From: Anagrus nilaparvatae
Lineage: Eukaryota; Arthropoda; Insecta; Hymenoptera; Mymaridae
Length of the DNA stretch: 64,000 bases
Assembly (NCBI GenBank): GCA_022575985.1
Contig: JAKSXM010000272.1
Location: 2,728,001-2,792,000 of the forward strand
Reading direction: 5' to 3'
Made by a program: the position numbers and the translations under genes. Shown here in pieces: positions 46,267 to 58,432 of the stretch. The notes under the pieces were generated by a model. That model had not been told where the DNA came from. It saw only the letters and a program-made list of their open reading frames with translations, and did no database searches. Each line of letters starts with the position of its first letter. Position 1 is the first letter of the stretch.

Positions 46267-47295
46267 ATTTCACGATATTATTTTTTTATTTTATTTGTCA
46301 TAATTTTATAATCAAATAATTTTTTGATTTAGTCAAATTAAATATAAAAGAAATACAACATACAAAATTTTAGCTACAATATATAAATTTATTTTTATTT
46401 ATTTATACAAGACAAACTGCTGTGACATTTTGAGTTGCATTTGAGTCCATTTGATTTGCACTTGCATTTATTAGTTTTGCAACCTTGTTTGCAGTTACAC
46501 CTTTGAAAGCCTTGACCACCAAATTTAGATGCCATTATTGCAAGTTGGCGTATAAAGTTTTCTTTTCAGTGGATATTTTTGATACATCTATTTGGTTTGC
46601 ATTCGTAGGTGTAAATTGATTCCGCGAAAATTTTTCTTTTATTGTTCCATGATAATTAGCTAATTTATACAATCCGTTATCGCTGATTTCTATTATTGAC
46701 ATTAATATGTTTCTAGAATCTCCGCGACCTCTGTCTACATCAGGAATACCCACTCTGACTGTATCTCCAACTTTGCAATTTGGAAACTTAGAATTTGATC
46801 TTTTGATCATTTTTGAAGTTTGATTATCTAACGCACATTTCGCACTTTTTCTATTATCACTTATACTAAACTCTTTTGAGTAAATTTCGCATGAAATGTT
46901 ATTAACACAGTTTTTACAAATATTTTCAGTTGTCACGTTCATAGGCTGGAGAGTTTGAAGTTCATTTTTCTGAAATTGAGTTTCTTCAAAATAAAGTTGC
47001 TTTATAGAATTATTTAATTTGACTAAATCAAAAAATTATTTAAGTCTAAAAGTATGACAAATAAAATAAAAAAATAATATGGTGAAATAATTTTTTTTTT
47101 GTTCACATTTTTTACAAATCGAACTTTATCCAAGCCTCTTGGATAATCCTAGGATTACCCAAGCGATGCCGGATAAAGTTGAACAAAAAAGATGAAAAAA
47201 ATTAAGAATCGGACTTTATCCAACTCCGCTTGGATAGTCCTAGGTTTATCCGGATAGACCTAGGATTATCCAGAGATCGGACTCTACCCGTAACA
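46039..47295 (-). mobile_element. nonautonomous Ginger-like DNA transposon nested in the foldback
   Basis: 1257 bp with long (~200 bp) inverted ends starting TGTTACGGGTAGAGTCCGAT (46039 and complement to 47295), flanked by the 4-bp duplication TATA (46035-46038, 47296-47299). TGTNR ends plus a 4-bp duplication are the published signature of Ginger elements. Each inverted end itself contains short palindromes ('tcctaggattatcc'). The core encodes only the C-terminal part of a transposase, so it is a deletion derivative. A ~34-base A-run lies at 46230-46263. Confidence 0.8.
46395..46942 (-). pseudogene. C-terminal fragment of a Ginger/KRBA2-like integrase-type transposase with CXC domain
   Basis: The frame 46942-46535 reads KMIKRSNSKFPNCKVGDTVR, VGIPDVDRGRGDSRNILMSI and NGLYKLANYHGTIKEKFSRN, the 'VGD.V...IP.VDRGRGD.RN' block that follows the integrase core in Ginger/KRBA2-like proteins. 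The next frame (46533-46395, one base out of phase) continues with GGQGFQRCNCKQGCKTNKCK, CKSNGLKCNSKCH and SLSCINK, a compact tesmin/TSO1-type CXC cysteine cluster. The integrase core with its D,D,E residues is missing, and the frameshift separates the two parts. The CXC cluster probably binds DNA or zinc. Family match by motif only. Confidence 0.7.
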
Positions 47296-47309
47296 TATAT
47301 AACGTATTT

Positions 47310-47640
47310 TGGTCTTAAAAAAATTTATAACCGGTTTGTGTAACTACACAACCAACGAGAATGGGACATGTTCACTCATAACAGTAATAAATCCAAAAAC
47401 CGAAATTACAATAAATCCTGAAATATAAATTATGCTAAGTCCATAAATTTAAAGTATTCTAAGTTTTTGTTGTTATCAAGGCCTGACTCCCACTTCAAAT
47501 TATTCTGAGTCCCTAAATCGAAAATATTCTAAGTCCATTTCACTCCTCCCCCTAAAAACGTCAATTTTTGACCCACCCCCCTAAAAGCGTCAATTTTTCA
47601 CCCCCCCCCCCCCTCTGCCGAGTCAAAATTTTTCAAATAC
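47310..47640 (-). repeat. G-run dispersed repeat, copy 3 (reverse)
   Basis: Reverse orientation: C-runs at 47574-47613, preceded by 'gaaaatattctaagtcc' units. It interrupts the right arm of the foldback, so it inserted after that element formed. Confidence 0.7.
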
Positions 47641-47805
47641 CCCATCCAATGAACATGTTCCATTTTAATTCATTTTTTCAACGAAAAAATTCTTATGCTG
47701 TCCTCTTAGCGTATCGTCGTATATAAGACTGTCACTCGGTTTTAGCTATTTTTAAGATTCTCACCATTTAACTAGTGCGCAGTCTATATTTACATGGTAG
47801 CTCTG

Positions 47806-48546
47806 TCTGTAATTTTTTTACTTCGCTAATCATATATGAAAAATCATATGGAAAAGTTTATGTTTTGATAATAAAAGGTTTATCCGGAAAAATTTTCAAA
47901 TTTAAATTTTTTAAATGCTCATACAAAATAAAAATGTCCCAACCGTCGAGGTCGTTTTTACCAAGTGTGTGCAATGTTATACCTAATACATCTTGCTTAA
48001 TGACTAATAAAATCTACTTCAAACACCATGAATACAACTGAAATTATTTTGACATTTGGTATATTACTAACAAAATTTAAGTCTATAAAAAATCTATATT
48101 TATAAAATTATAAGATTAAATCCATACCAGACGTAAAAGAATCAACAATTTAGAAATTTAGAATTCAGTCCTTAATACTTTTTTATTTTTGCTTTAACAG
48201 GCGGTGGAAGATTTTTTGATCTTCAATCAATAAAATCATGTAACTTAACTATTCGTGTCCATTCGGTAGTTCTATGGACGTTCTAGTCTATTTGCTTCTA
48301 CAATAAACTATTTGATTCCTAAAGATGAAAATATAATCATAAGATGTGCTTTGCATGTTTCTGTTTACATTCGAAATTGCTGTGAATATACTCAATTTTT
48401 AGGCAAATACAAAAGGCTAATAATTGTGCTTTTGATAAATATTATGTGATTTAGTGTAGATAAATCTTTTTTTTTTTATGTAAAAATCTAATTTATTCCA
48501 TGAGTTGGACTGACAATAATAGAAAAAGATCATTTTTAGTTATTAA
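47806..48546. other. no gene; contains 250-bp dispersed repeat copy B (48019-48262)
   Basis: 48019-48262 is the reverse complement of 35390-35640. Open frames here are short; 47775-48041 is open on the plus strand but partly lies in the foldback end and is not credible. Confidence 0.5.
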
Positions 48547-49013
48547 CATGGAACATGTTTATAGGGAGGGGGTACTTCAAAACTTGAAAATTAAGGGGGG
48601 GGGGGGGTCAAATTTGTCCTATATAAGGGAGGGTCGAAATTGTACTATTTAAGGGGGGGTAAAATTTGTCCTATTTAAGGGGGGGGTAAAATTTGTCCTA
48701 TTTAAGGGGGGGGGGGTCAAATAAGACTTAGAATAATTAGGTAAGTATATATAAATAAAAAAAATACTTTTAAAAGTCTTTGAAAAATCTGGGCTTAGGG
48801 ACTTAGAATAATATCGATTAAGGGACTTAGAATAATTCAGGTTTAGGGAATCAAAATAGTTTAGGTTTAGAATCTTAACAACTAGTGAGGTGATAATTAC
48901 AAATTATAAAAATAGAAAATTATGAGTAACATTTGTATTATACCTAGTTCTCATCTGGAAGTAAACAAGTTCCATGCATTTAGGTTGTGTTTACACAAAC
49001 CGGTTATAAGTTT
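48547..49013 (+). repeat. G-run dispersed repeat, copy 4
   Basis: Same order as 995-1421 with four or five G-runs of 7-14 bases between 48594 and 48716, each separated by 'aaatttgtcctat'. Ends with the shared 'ttacacaaaccggttata'. Confidence 0.75.
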
Positions 49014-49389
49014 TTTTTATGACATTATACTTACAGATAGTTACAGATCGAAAAGGTAAAAAATTTTATTTTTTTTCACTAAAACTGATTTTTCTCAGGA
49101 TTTAAGTAGTCTATTGAGACAAACTCTAGTGCAAATTATTCCTTGGAAAAAGTGCTATCGAATTTACGTTTTCTGTTTTTTAATTTAAACTCACCATTTA
49201 GAGTTACAACTGTTTAAAGCTTAGAAGTTCAAAATTTAAAAACTCAAAAATTAGTCATTTTCATAACTTTATATTTTAAAATGGATTGTATCAAAATATA
49301 AAAACCCAATTGCTTTCTATTTATTAAACGATTTTCTAAAGGAACTTTTTTTGGTTTTTTATTTGATGCATGCATTACAGAGAAATAGC

Positions 49390-49552
49390 AAAAAACTACT
49401 TAGAACCCAATTTTTTTTTTTTACGTTTTAATAATTGGGACAGCCGACATCTAAATTATTATTTTTTTTTTATTTTTTCATAACTAGGACTGCCGACATC
49501 TAAATTATTTTTTATTTCATACTTGGGACAGCCGACATCTAAATTATTTTTT

Positions 49553-49592
<40 letters not shown>

Positions 49593-50510
49593 AATTAGCA
49601 AAAGTTTAAGAAAAATTAAAAAAATTTTTTTTTATACTTGGGACAGCCGACAACTATATTATATTTTTTTGTTTTTTTGATACGTAAAACTGCCAACAGT
49701 GTAAATTGAAATTTCAGTATTTTTATCAGATTGTAGACAACCAATATGATTTTCACTATGTAGTAATAATATTAATTATTTTTTCATAAAAATATTTCAA
49801 TTCTATCTTGCATAAAAATTTTTGAAATTCAAACTTTTGTTTAAAACAGGACACTATTCGAAAAACATTCAGATTGGCGTATAGTTCCTGCCAAAGTCAA
49901 TAAAAATATTTTAATGTTAACATTGCATAAAAATATTTGAAATCCCAACTTTTGTACAAAATACAACACTATTCAAAAAAATTTAGAATGGCAAATAGTT
50001 TCTGCTAAAGTCAATAATAATATTTCAATGCAATCATCGCATAAAAATATTTGAAATTCCAACTTTTATATAAAACAGTACACTCATCGAAAAAAATATA
50101 GAATAGCGTATAGTTTCTGCTAAAGTCAATAAAAATATTTCTATGCTAACATTGCATAAAAACATTTTAAATTACAATATTTATATAAAACAGGACACTT
50201 ATAGAAAAAAATTTAGAATGGCGTATAGTTTCTGCTAAAGTCAATAATAATATTTCAATGTAATCATTGCATAAAAATATTTGAAATTCCAACTTTAATA
50301 TAAAAGAGGACACTATTTGTAAAAATATAGAATAGCGTATAGTTTCTGCTAAAGTTAATAAAAATATTTCAATGCTATCATTGCATAAAAATATTTGGGA
50401 TTCCAACTTTTATATAAAACACTATTACAAAATTGATAGGACACTATTACAAAAAAATTTAGAATGACTTATAGTTTCTGCTAAAGTCAATAAAAATATT
50501 TTATCGAAAT
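49390..50510. repeat. 'gggacagccgacatcta' repeats and ~115-bp satellite array 1
   Basis: 49435-49690 has four or five T-rich copies around 'gggacagccgacatctaaat'. 49740-50510 has six or seven units of about 115 bp with 'ataaaaatatttgaaatt', 'tataaaacaggacact' and 'gtatagtttctgctaaagtc'. Confidence 0.8.
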
Positions 50511-53500
50511 TTTTATTTTTTCATGCTTAAGACAGGCGATATCTATTTCCTTATATAATGAAATTTTTTGAGTTTTTTCATATGAGTGATTCTTAGTGAA
50601 TTCAGCAAAAGTTTTCAGGTCGGGTCGCTGAAACCGGCTAAAAACTTTTTTTTTCTAATTAACTATCCAAAATAGACTATGTCCCCAAATTTTAGCCCTT
50701 AATATTAAAAACTAAGCCCAGGGCGAATTTTTGAAAAAAAAAAGACGTTTTCATCTTTCCTCAGCCACCCATTCTTCTTTTATGTGCCATTCCTTCTGGA
50801 AATCATTAAAAATAATGAAAAAAGAGATACTATAGTAAAATTTTCTCAGGAATCCATTCATGCCATTAGTTTTTAAAAATTCCTACACGGGGAGCCAGAA
50901 AATCGATAAATCCACAGGGTATATTACGGAAACTACAGAAAAATTGTATATCCGAATTTTTTATTGAGCTTCTCAGGAAAAGCGTATTTTTATATATATT
51001 TTCGGATGCCATATCAACCTAGATGCGATCGAACTTCCTAGACCCTAAAATAACCGAAAAATCGTGAATTTTCCTAAATTTTTCTCATTTTTCAGCAGTT
51101 TTTTTGAATTATCCCGCTCTAAATGACTCCGAACGATTTAAACAAGGTGAGATTCGGATTCCCAGGGAAATTTTACATATTTTCTTTAATTAAATAATTT
51201 TTAGGCTTCGATTAAACGAGCTCACACCAAATGCCTTAAATACAAAATTTTGATTTTTATCGTTTTTTAGCCGTTTTTTTGAATTTTGCCGCACTAAATG
51301 ACCCTGTATAATTTAAATAATGTCAAATTCGAGTTTCCAGTAAAATTTTAAGCACTTTCTATACTTTAATAATTTTTTGGCTTTAGTGTAAAAGAGTTCA
51401 TAGAAAATTCTATAAATTTAAATTATTTTTTAGCTCTATATTTCAGAGTAAAAATTTTTTAATTAATAATGAATGAAATACATATTTAGGTAATCTTTAA
51501 AAGAATGAGTTTTTTAATAAGAAGAAAAATATTCTATTAAAAAAATTTTTATTGATATTTACATAATATTTAGCTTACAATAATGTATTCAGAAAATATT
51601 ATTATAAATTAGATAATTTATTCACAAATAGAATCCAAGTTCTTTAGATATTGAGTGTATTTGGAATGAGTATGCCCTAATTTTATTTTTATTTGATCAT
51701 TTACATTTGTAGCCGATACATTGTATAAAATTTCATTAAAGCCTACTTTAACACGGGTCTCGGTACCAGGCTAAATTATTATCTAAATTATTATCTCCAT
51801 AAGTACCAAATAATATTTTAATATTCACACAATAATTAAATAAATTTACGTAGCTTATTGTTTTAATGAATAATATGAATACAATAAAAATGTTTTTAAT
51901 GTAACTCATTTATTTACTAATAAATCTTGTAAACATTGACGATTGCCACGCCACATAACTTTAAATTTTTTATATACAATGTTTATTATTTTTAGCGCTA
52001 AATTTAAATTATTTAAAATTTTTTTCGGAAATAAGATAATTAGTAATTTACATCTTTAATAATATAATATTTATTAAGTTGTTATTATATACGATATAAT
52101 AAATCTTATTAGGAACCTTAAACAGAAAAAGTACACACAAAACTGCTAAAAAACGATAAAAATCAAAATTTTGTATTTAAGACATTTGGTGTGAGCTCGT
52201 TTACATCAAAGCCTAAAAATTATTTAAATAAAGAAAATATGTAAAATTTCCCTGGGAATCCGAATCTCATCTTGTTTAAATTGTTCGGCATCATTTAGAG
52301 CGGGAAAATTAAAAAAAATTGCTAAAAAACGATAAAAATCAAAATTTTGTATTTAAGGCATTTGAAGTGAACTCGTTTACATCAAAGCCTAAAAATGATT
52401 TAAATAAAGAAAATATGTAAAATTTCCCTGGGAATCCGAATCTTACCTTGTTTAAATCGTTCGGAGTCATTTAGAGCGGGAAAATTCAAAAAAACTGCTA
52501 AAAAACGATAAAAATCAAAATTTTGTATTTAAGGCATTTGGTGTGAGCTCGTTTACATCGAAGCCTAATAATTATTTAAATAAAGAAAATATGTGAAATT
52601 TCCCTGGAAATCCGAATCTTACATTGTTTAAATCGTTCGGAGTCATTTAGAGCGGGAAAATTCAAAAAAACTGCTGAAAAATGAGAAAAATTTAGGAAAA
52701 TTCACGATTTTTCGGTTATTTTAGGGTCTAGGAAGTTCGATCGCATCTAGGTTCATATGGCATCCAAAAATATATATAAAAACACGCTTTTCCTGAGAAG
52801 CTCAATAAAAAATTCGGATATACAATTTTTCTGTAGTTTCCGTAATATACCCTGTGAATTTATCGATTTTCTGGCTCCCCGTGTAGGAATTTTCAAAAAC
52901 TAATGGCATGACTGGATTCCTGAGGAAATTTTACTATAGTACCTCTTTTTTCATTATTTTTAATGATTTCCAGAAGGAATGGCACATAAAAGAAGAATGG
53001 GTGGCTGAGGAAAGATGAAAACGTCTTTTTTTTCAAAAATTCGCCCTGGGCTTAGTTTTCAATATTAAGGGCTAAGATTTGGGGACATAGTCCATTTTGG
53101 ATAGGTAATTGGCAAAAAAAAGTTTTTAGCCGGTTTCAGCGACCCGACCTGGAAACTTTTGCTGAATTCACTAAGAATCACTCATATATAAAACAAAAGA
53201 AAATATACATGGAAATTTATTTAGTTTTTTGAATTTGTGAACAATCAATTTAACTTTATCTATAAATTATAATTTTTTGAAATTTTTATTTTCATGTTTA
53301 AGGCATAGGATATCCATTTTCGTATATAATGAAATTTTGAGTTTTTTCAAGTTTTGAACAATCAATATGGGCTTATCTATAAAATATATTTTCGAAAAAA
53401 TGTATTTTATAGATAAACTCGTCGTTAAATGAAATATGTATATTTTTTCGAAATCTTTATTTTTTCATGTTTAAGACAGACGATATCCATTTTCTTATAT

Positions 53501-53639
53501 AATGAAATTATTTAAGCTCTTTCATTTATAAAACACCCGACAATATATAGTATTAAATTTTTAGAAGTTTTTCAAATTGTGGCCAATCAATATGAGTTTA
53601 TCATTTTAAGTTGTTAAAGAAAAAAAATTAAAGTGGGGT

Positions 53640-54150
53640 ATAGTTTCTGTTAAATTCAATACTAATATTTCAATGCCATCATTGCGTAAAAATATTTGAA
53701 ATTGCAACATTTGTATACAACAGGACACTATTGAAAAAAATTTAAGGGAATATTAAGTGATCATAGTAGGTATTATTATTATATAGTTTCTGCTAAATTC
53801 AATACTAATATTTCAATGCTATCAGTGCAGAAAAATATTTGAAATTACAAGATTTCTACAAACATTCGAAAACATTTAAGTTGGGTATATTTCCCTAAAT
53901 TTAATACTAATAATTTAGTGCTATTATTGCATAAAAACAATTGAATTTACAACATTTCTATAAAACATGACGAAATTCGAAATCATTTAAGTGCGGTATA
54001 TTCTGCTAAATTCAATACTAATATATCAATACTATTATTGCATAAAAACAATTGAAATCACAACTTTTCTATAAAACAGGACAGTTTAAAAAAAACAATT
54101 AAAGGGAAGTATAGTTTTTGCTAAATTCAATACTACTATTTTAATGAATA
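53640..54150. repeat. ~115-bp satellite array 2
   Basis: Four or five units of the same family as 49740-50510, in the same orientation ('ataaaaacaattgaaat', 'ataaaacaggaca', 'gctaaattcaatactaat') although the flanking arms are inverted. Confidence 0.75.
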
Positions 54151-54460
54151 AACCCAATAATTCAATAAATCGGACTCTAAGTCTTTTTGTTGCTATTTCC
54201 TTTTAATGAATACATTAAATAAAAAACAAAAAAAAACAAAAGAAAAGCTTTTAATAAGTACATAGCATTTTGGTTTTTATATTTTGATGATACAAACCGT
54301 TATAAGATATGAAGTGATGAAAATGACTAATTTTTGAGTCTTTAAATTGTGTACTTCTTAGCTTTAAACAGTTGTAACTCTGTGCCGTGAGCTAAAATTA
54401 AAAAAAAAAGCGTCAACTCGATAGCATTTTTTCCAAGGAGTAATTTGTACCGAAGCTCTT

Positions 54461-55054
54461 TTGTTTTATATATGAAGTGATTCAAAATTTTGAATATGAA
54501 ATAATATAGACAGTCCTAAGAATAATAGATAAAAACAAAAATTTTTTAAATTTAACTGTATAGTGAAATTCATATTGGCGGTTTACAATATGAAAAAACT
54601 ACAAAAATTTCCATCTATATTTCTGGCTATTTTATACATGAAAAATTAAAAAAATTTCACTATGTAATAATATAGATATTATCGGCAGTCCTAAGAATGA
54701 AAAAAAAATTAGAAATATTTAACTGTATAGTAAAATTTATATTTGCAGTTTACAATATGAAAAAACTAAAAAATTTATCAAAAAAATCAAAATTTAAACA
54801 CTAAAAAAGTTGTCACTCTAATCACTTCGTAACTCAAAATCTATATCACCAAAACGATCAAACTAAAGTGCTATGTATTTGTTAATGCGTTATCTAAAAC
54901 AAGTTTTTTTGGTTTTTAATTTAACCCTTTCATTAAAGAGAAATCTCTAGAAAACCAATTTACATTAAATTAAAAAAAAATTTATCATTAAAAAATTTTT
55001 TTTAATATCTGAGACAAAATATATATATTATTATATTATTTTATATAACAAGAA
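54461..55054. other. no gene; AT-rich repeats
   Basis: Contains further diverged pieces related to the repeats inside the 49-54 kb palindrome ('gacagtcctaagaat', 'ggcggtttacaatatg'). No frame. Confidence 0.5.
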
Positions 55055-55220
55055 ATATTGGGAAGTAACCTGACCGATGCGACGCCAAGTGGTTTAATAA
55101 ATTACTAAAGCTGGAGGGTAAAAGAATAAAATTAACATTGATGAGATAGGAAGATTTTAAAACTTTTTATTTTTTCTATTAATTTTTAATGCTGAAAATT
55201 AAATATTTTTATAAAAAATA

Positions 55221-55464
55221 ATAGAAAAAGAAATAAAAAAAAAGAATTACCAAAAAAATTATTGTATTATTCCAAATTGTCCTAGTAAAATCGAAAAAAA
55301 TGATGATAATATAATGTATCATAAGTGTTCTGCTAGTAAACAATATGGAACTTTAGAAAAAGTAGACAAATTTTATGCATGGAAAAAAGTTTTAAGGCTG
55401 GAAATAGATGATCTTAAAGGAAAACGAGTGTGTTCTCTTCATATTGATGCAAAAAATTATATAA
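55221..55464 (+). CDS. THAP zinc-finger exon, left arm
   Basis: Open frame to a consensus donor (GTAAGT at 55465). The peptide has YCIIPNCPSK (C-x4-C), MYHKCSA, FYAWKKVLRL with the conserved Trp, and GKRVCSLHIDAKNYI, the C-x2-H pair; all four C2CH ligands are present. The likely start is the ATG seen in the right arm; here it is ATA (55221), so initiation may be lost. No second exon exists in this short element. THAP domains of this kind recognise transposon ends in P-element-like transposases. It is related in type, not in sequence, to the THAP exons at 11883-12242. Confidence 0.65.
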
Positions 55465-55564
55465 GTAAGTAATTAATAAGGTATTTCGGAGTCAGTTGTT
55501 TTGAATGTTGAAGCTAGTACAGCAGTAATAACAGCGTTTTTTAAAAAACTATCGATACTTACTC

Positions 55565-55807
55565 ATATAATCTTTTGCATAAAAATGAAGAGAATACACT
55601 CTTTTTCCAATAAGATTATCTATTCCCAGCCTTAAAACTTTTTTCCATGCATAAAATTTGTCTACATTTTCTAAAGTTCCATATTTGTTTTGTAGCAGAA
55701 CACTTATGATACATTATATTCTCATCATTTTTTTCGATTTTACTAGGACAATTTGGAATAATGCAATAATATTTTTGGTAATTTTTTTTTTTTATTTCTT
55801 TTTCCAT
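55565..55807 (-). pseudogene. THAP zinc-finger exon, right arm
   Basis: Begins at ATG 55807: MEKEIKKKNYQKYYCIIPNC, then MYHKCSATKQ. A one-base insertion after KQ shifts the frame (stop at 55616). In the corrected phase the sequence ends GKRVYSLHFYAKDYM, where the third zinc ligand Cys is Tyr, before a GTAAGT donor. So the right arm kept the start codon but lost the finger, and the left arm kept the finger but lost the start. Confidence 0.65.
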
Positions 55808-55973
55808 TATTTTTTATAAAAATATTTAATTTTCAGCATTAAAAATTAATAGAAAAAATAAAAAGTTTTAAAATCTTCCTATCTCCTCAATGTTAATTTT
55901 ATTCTTTTACCCTCCAGCTCTAGTTATTTATTAAACCACTTGGCGTCGCATCGGTCAGGTTACTTCCCAATAT

Positions 55974-56469
55974 ATTGAAAATTTTTTGACATTTATCAAG
56001 TTTTGAACAATCAATATGACTTTTGCAATAAAAGATTTTTTTTGGAAATTTTTATTTTTTCATGTTTAAGACAGACGAATGAAATTTTATGAACTTTTCA
56101 TATATAAAATGAAGTAAAATATACATTGGAAATTTATAAAGTTTTGGACAATCCATATGACTTTTGCAATAAAATATTTTCTTTTGAAAATTTTTATTAT
56201 TTCATATTTAAAACAAACGAATGAAATTTTATGAAATTTACATATATAAAACGAAGTAAAATATACATTAGAAATTTATTAAGAATTGGACAATCAAATT
56301 TATTAAGAATAGGACAAGAAATAGACTTTTGCTTCAAGATAAATTGACAATTTATAAAGTTTGAATTATATGAACTTTTCATATATAAGACGAAATAAAA
56401 TATACATTGGAAATTTATAAAGATTTGAACAATCCATATGACTTTGTAAATAAAATATTTTTTTTTAAG
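55974..56469. other. no gene; diverged tandem repeat
   Basis: Roughly 110-bp repeats with 'gacagacgaatgaaatttta', 'tatataaaacgaagtaaaat' and 'acattggaaatttataaag'; related to 53190-53560. Confidence 0.6.
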
Positions 56470-57415
56470 TGGTACTGTTAAAGTGGTGTTTATTTTGCTT
56501 AATTCAATACTAATATTTCAATGCTATCATTGCATAAAAATATTTTACATTACAAAATTTCTATAAAAGAGGTCAATATTTGAAAAAAATCAAGTGGGGT
56601 ATATTTTGCTAAATTCAATACTAATATTTCAATGCTATCATTGCTTTAAAATATTTTACATTACCGAATTTCTATAAAAGAGGTCAATATTTGAAAACAT
56701 TTAAGTGGGATATATTTTAATAAATTCAATACTAATAATTCAATGCTATTATTGCATAAAAACCATTAAAATTACAACATTTCTATAAAACAGGACAGTA
56801 TTCGATAACATTTAAGTGGGGCATATTCTGCTAAATCGAATACTAATAATTCAATGCTATTATTTCATAAAAACAATTGAAATTACAACATTTATATAAA
56901 AGAGACCAATATTCAAAAACATTTAAGTGAGTATATTTTGCTAAATTCAATAATAATAATTCAATGATATTGTTGCATAAAAGCATTTGAAATTACAACA
57001 TTTCAATAAAAGATGACAATATTCGAAAAAATTTAAGTGGTGTTTATTTTGCTAAATTCAATACTAATATTTCAATGGTATCATTGCTTAAAAAAATTAA
57101 AATTTAACTTTTCTATAAAACAGGGAAAAAAATTTAAAATGGTGTTTATTTTGCTTAATTCAATACTTATATTTCAATGCTATAATTGCATAAAAATAAT
57201 TGATACTACTACATTTCTATAAAACAGGACAGTATTCGAAAACATTTAAAAAGGGCATATTTGCTAAATTCAATACTAAAATTTCAATGGTATCATTGCT
57301 TAATAACATTGAAATTACAAGTTTACTATAAAACAGGGAAAAAAATTTAAAGTGTTGTTTATTTTGCTAAATTCAATACTAATATTTCAATGCTATCATT
57401 GCATAATAATAATAC
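56470..57415. repeat. ~111-bp satellite array 3
   Basis: Eight or nine units of the satellite of arrays 1 and 2, same orientation: 'tttgctaaattcaatactaa', 'tttcaatgctatcattgc', 'ataaaacaggacagtattcg'. Occasional 20-40-bp internal deletions. Confidence 0.85.
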
Positions 57416-58432
57416 TATTATTATTAATAATAAAAGTTCTTTCATTTTAAAGGCTATAGCATAAAGCATAGTGATTTGGCCCCCCTCCCCAACCGCAAAC
57501 AAATTATTTGTATATGAAAAATATTATAAAAACTAGCCGATCGCCGTTAGAATTAGCTTCCTAGCCTATATTAGGCGCCCTTAAACTTTAAGAAACCTTA
57601 AAAATCGTGTTTTTTGCGTTTTTTTTTGTTTTTCCGCACTGTGTTGAGCTATTAATCTGAAAATTGCGTAGAAAAAAAGGACACATAATGTTTTTTTAAC
57701 CTTCATTGGTTTTAGACCCTTAAGACAATGGTCTTAAGGGTCTAAAACGGTATTAAAATGTTAAGACCCTGAAAATTTATTTTTAATTTTCGAAAAATTG
57801 CATTTTTGAGCATAAAAAAAATAGCCTGCGTTTAATTTCTTTAAATTGACCTAAAAAGGTGAAAAAAAGTTTATTTTACTGATATCAGTCTTGTCCTGGA
57901 GGAGGAGCTCATTTCCACACCTTCAAAACTCAAAAAACGCGTTTTTTTGTCTCTTTACGATTAAAATGCAATAGAATTGCAAAAATTCGTTTTGGAACCT
58001 CCCTTAATCTTTTTGAGCATCTATTTTTACGTTTTAAATGAAATATGTTTCATTAATTATTGTTTTTAGACCCTTATGACCACTTAAGACCACCTTAAAA
58101 GCCCAAAAATTGATTTTACATTTTCGAAAAATCAGTTTTTTTGAAATTAAAAAATTATACCTGCCTTTCATTCTTTCAAATTGGACTAAAAACGCAAAGA
58201 AAATTATTTTTTAACGATATCAGTCTTGTCCTAGAGGGGGAGCTCTTCCTCAACCCTTCAAAACCAATATGGTGGTCAGAAAAATTACATTTTGATATTT
58301 TTTGTTAAAAATTTGTGTGAATGGTATTTTTTGGGTGCTAATTACGAATATATAATTATTTTTCAAAAATTTTAAATGGCGGAACCAATAAGGCCGTTGA
58401 AAAACTCGAAATTTCGAGATTTTTGACGATTT

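Larger units (their letters stand above)
44470..47805. mobile_element. 3.3-kb foldback element with minisatellite arms
   Basis: Inverted ends begin CAGAGCTACCA (44470-44480 and complement 47795-47805) and stay alignable through 'tgcgcac.agt', 'cgacgatacgctaag', 'gacaattgggacattttgaa'-like sequence and 'gaggacactatgtttaccgc' to the centre near 45480. The right arm is interrupted by a Ginger-like element (46039-47295) and a G-run repeat (47310-47640). No coding frame of its own. CAG ends suggest hAT-type origin, but I found no 8-bp duplication. Confidence 0.75.
49070..54460. repeat. 5.4-kb palindrome with satellite blocks
   Basis: Outer arms: 49128-49340 pairs with the reverse complement of 54255-54455 ('ccttggaaaaa.tgctatcga', 'aaaaattagtcattttcat'). 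Core arms: 50575-51420 pairs with 52130-53190 at high identity (cues 'agtgattcttagtgaattc', 'cagccacccattcttctttt', 'cacggggagccagaaaatcg'). Loop 51420-52130. In the right core arm a ~175-bp unit (from 'actgctaaaaaacgataaaa') is present three times; the left has one to two. No coding frame. Confidence 0.85.
55059..55969. mobile_element. 0.9-kb inverted-repeat element with a THAP exon in each arm
   Basis: Arms of ~410 bp (55059-55470 and 55560-55969) are near-identical inverted copies starting TGGGAAGTAACCTGACCGAT. The flanks fit an ATAT (or AT) duplication (55055-55058, 55970-55973). Only ~90 bp separate the arms. Each arm consists of a leader and one THAP-coding exon ending in a GTAAGT donor, facing the centre. 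Confidence 0.75.

Noticed and set aside
44470..47805. hAT assignment of the foldback by its CAG ends
   Set aside because: Flanking 8-mers (catgtacc and tctgtaat) do not match, so the superfamily is left open.
50167..50406. 79-codon frame within satellite array 1
   Set aside because: Follows the ~115-bp period and repeats the same peptide; no evidence of coding.
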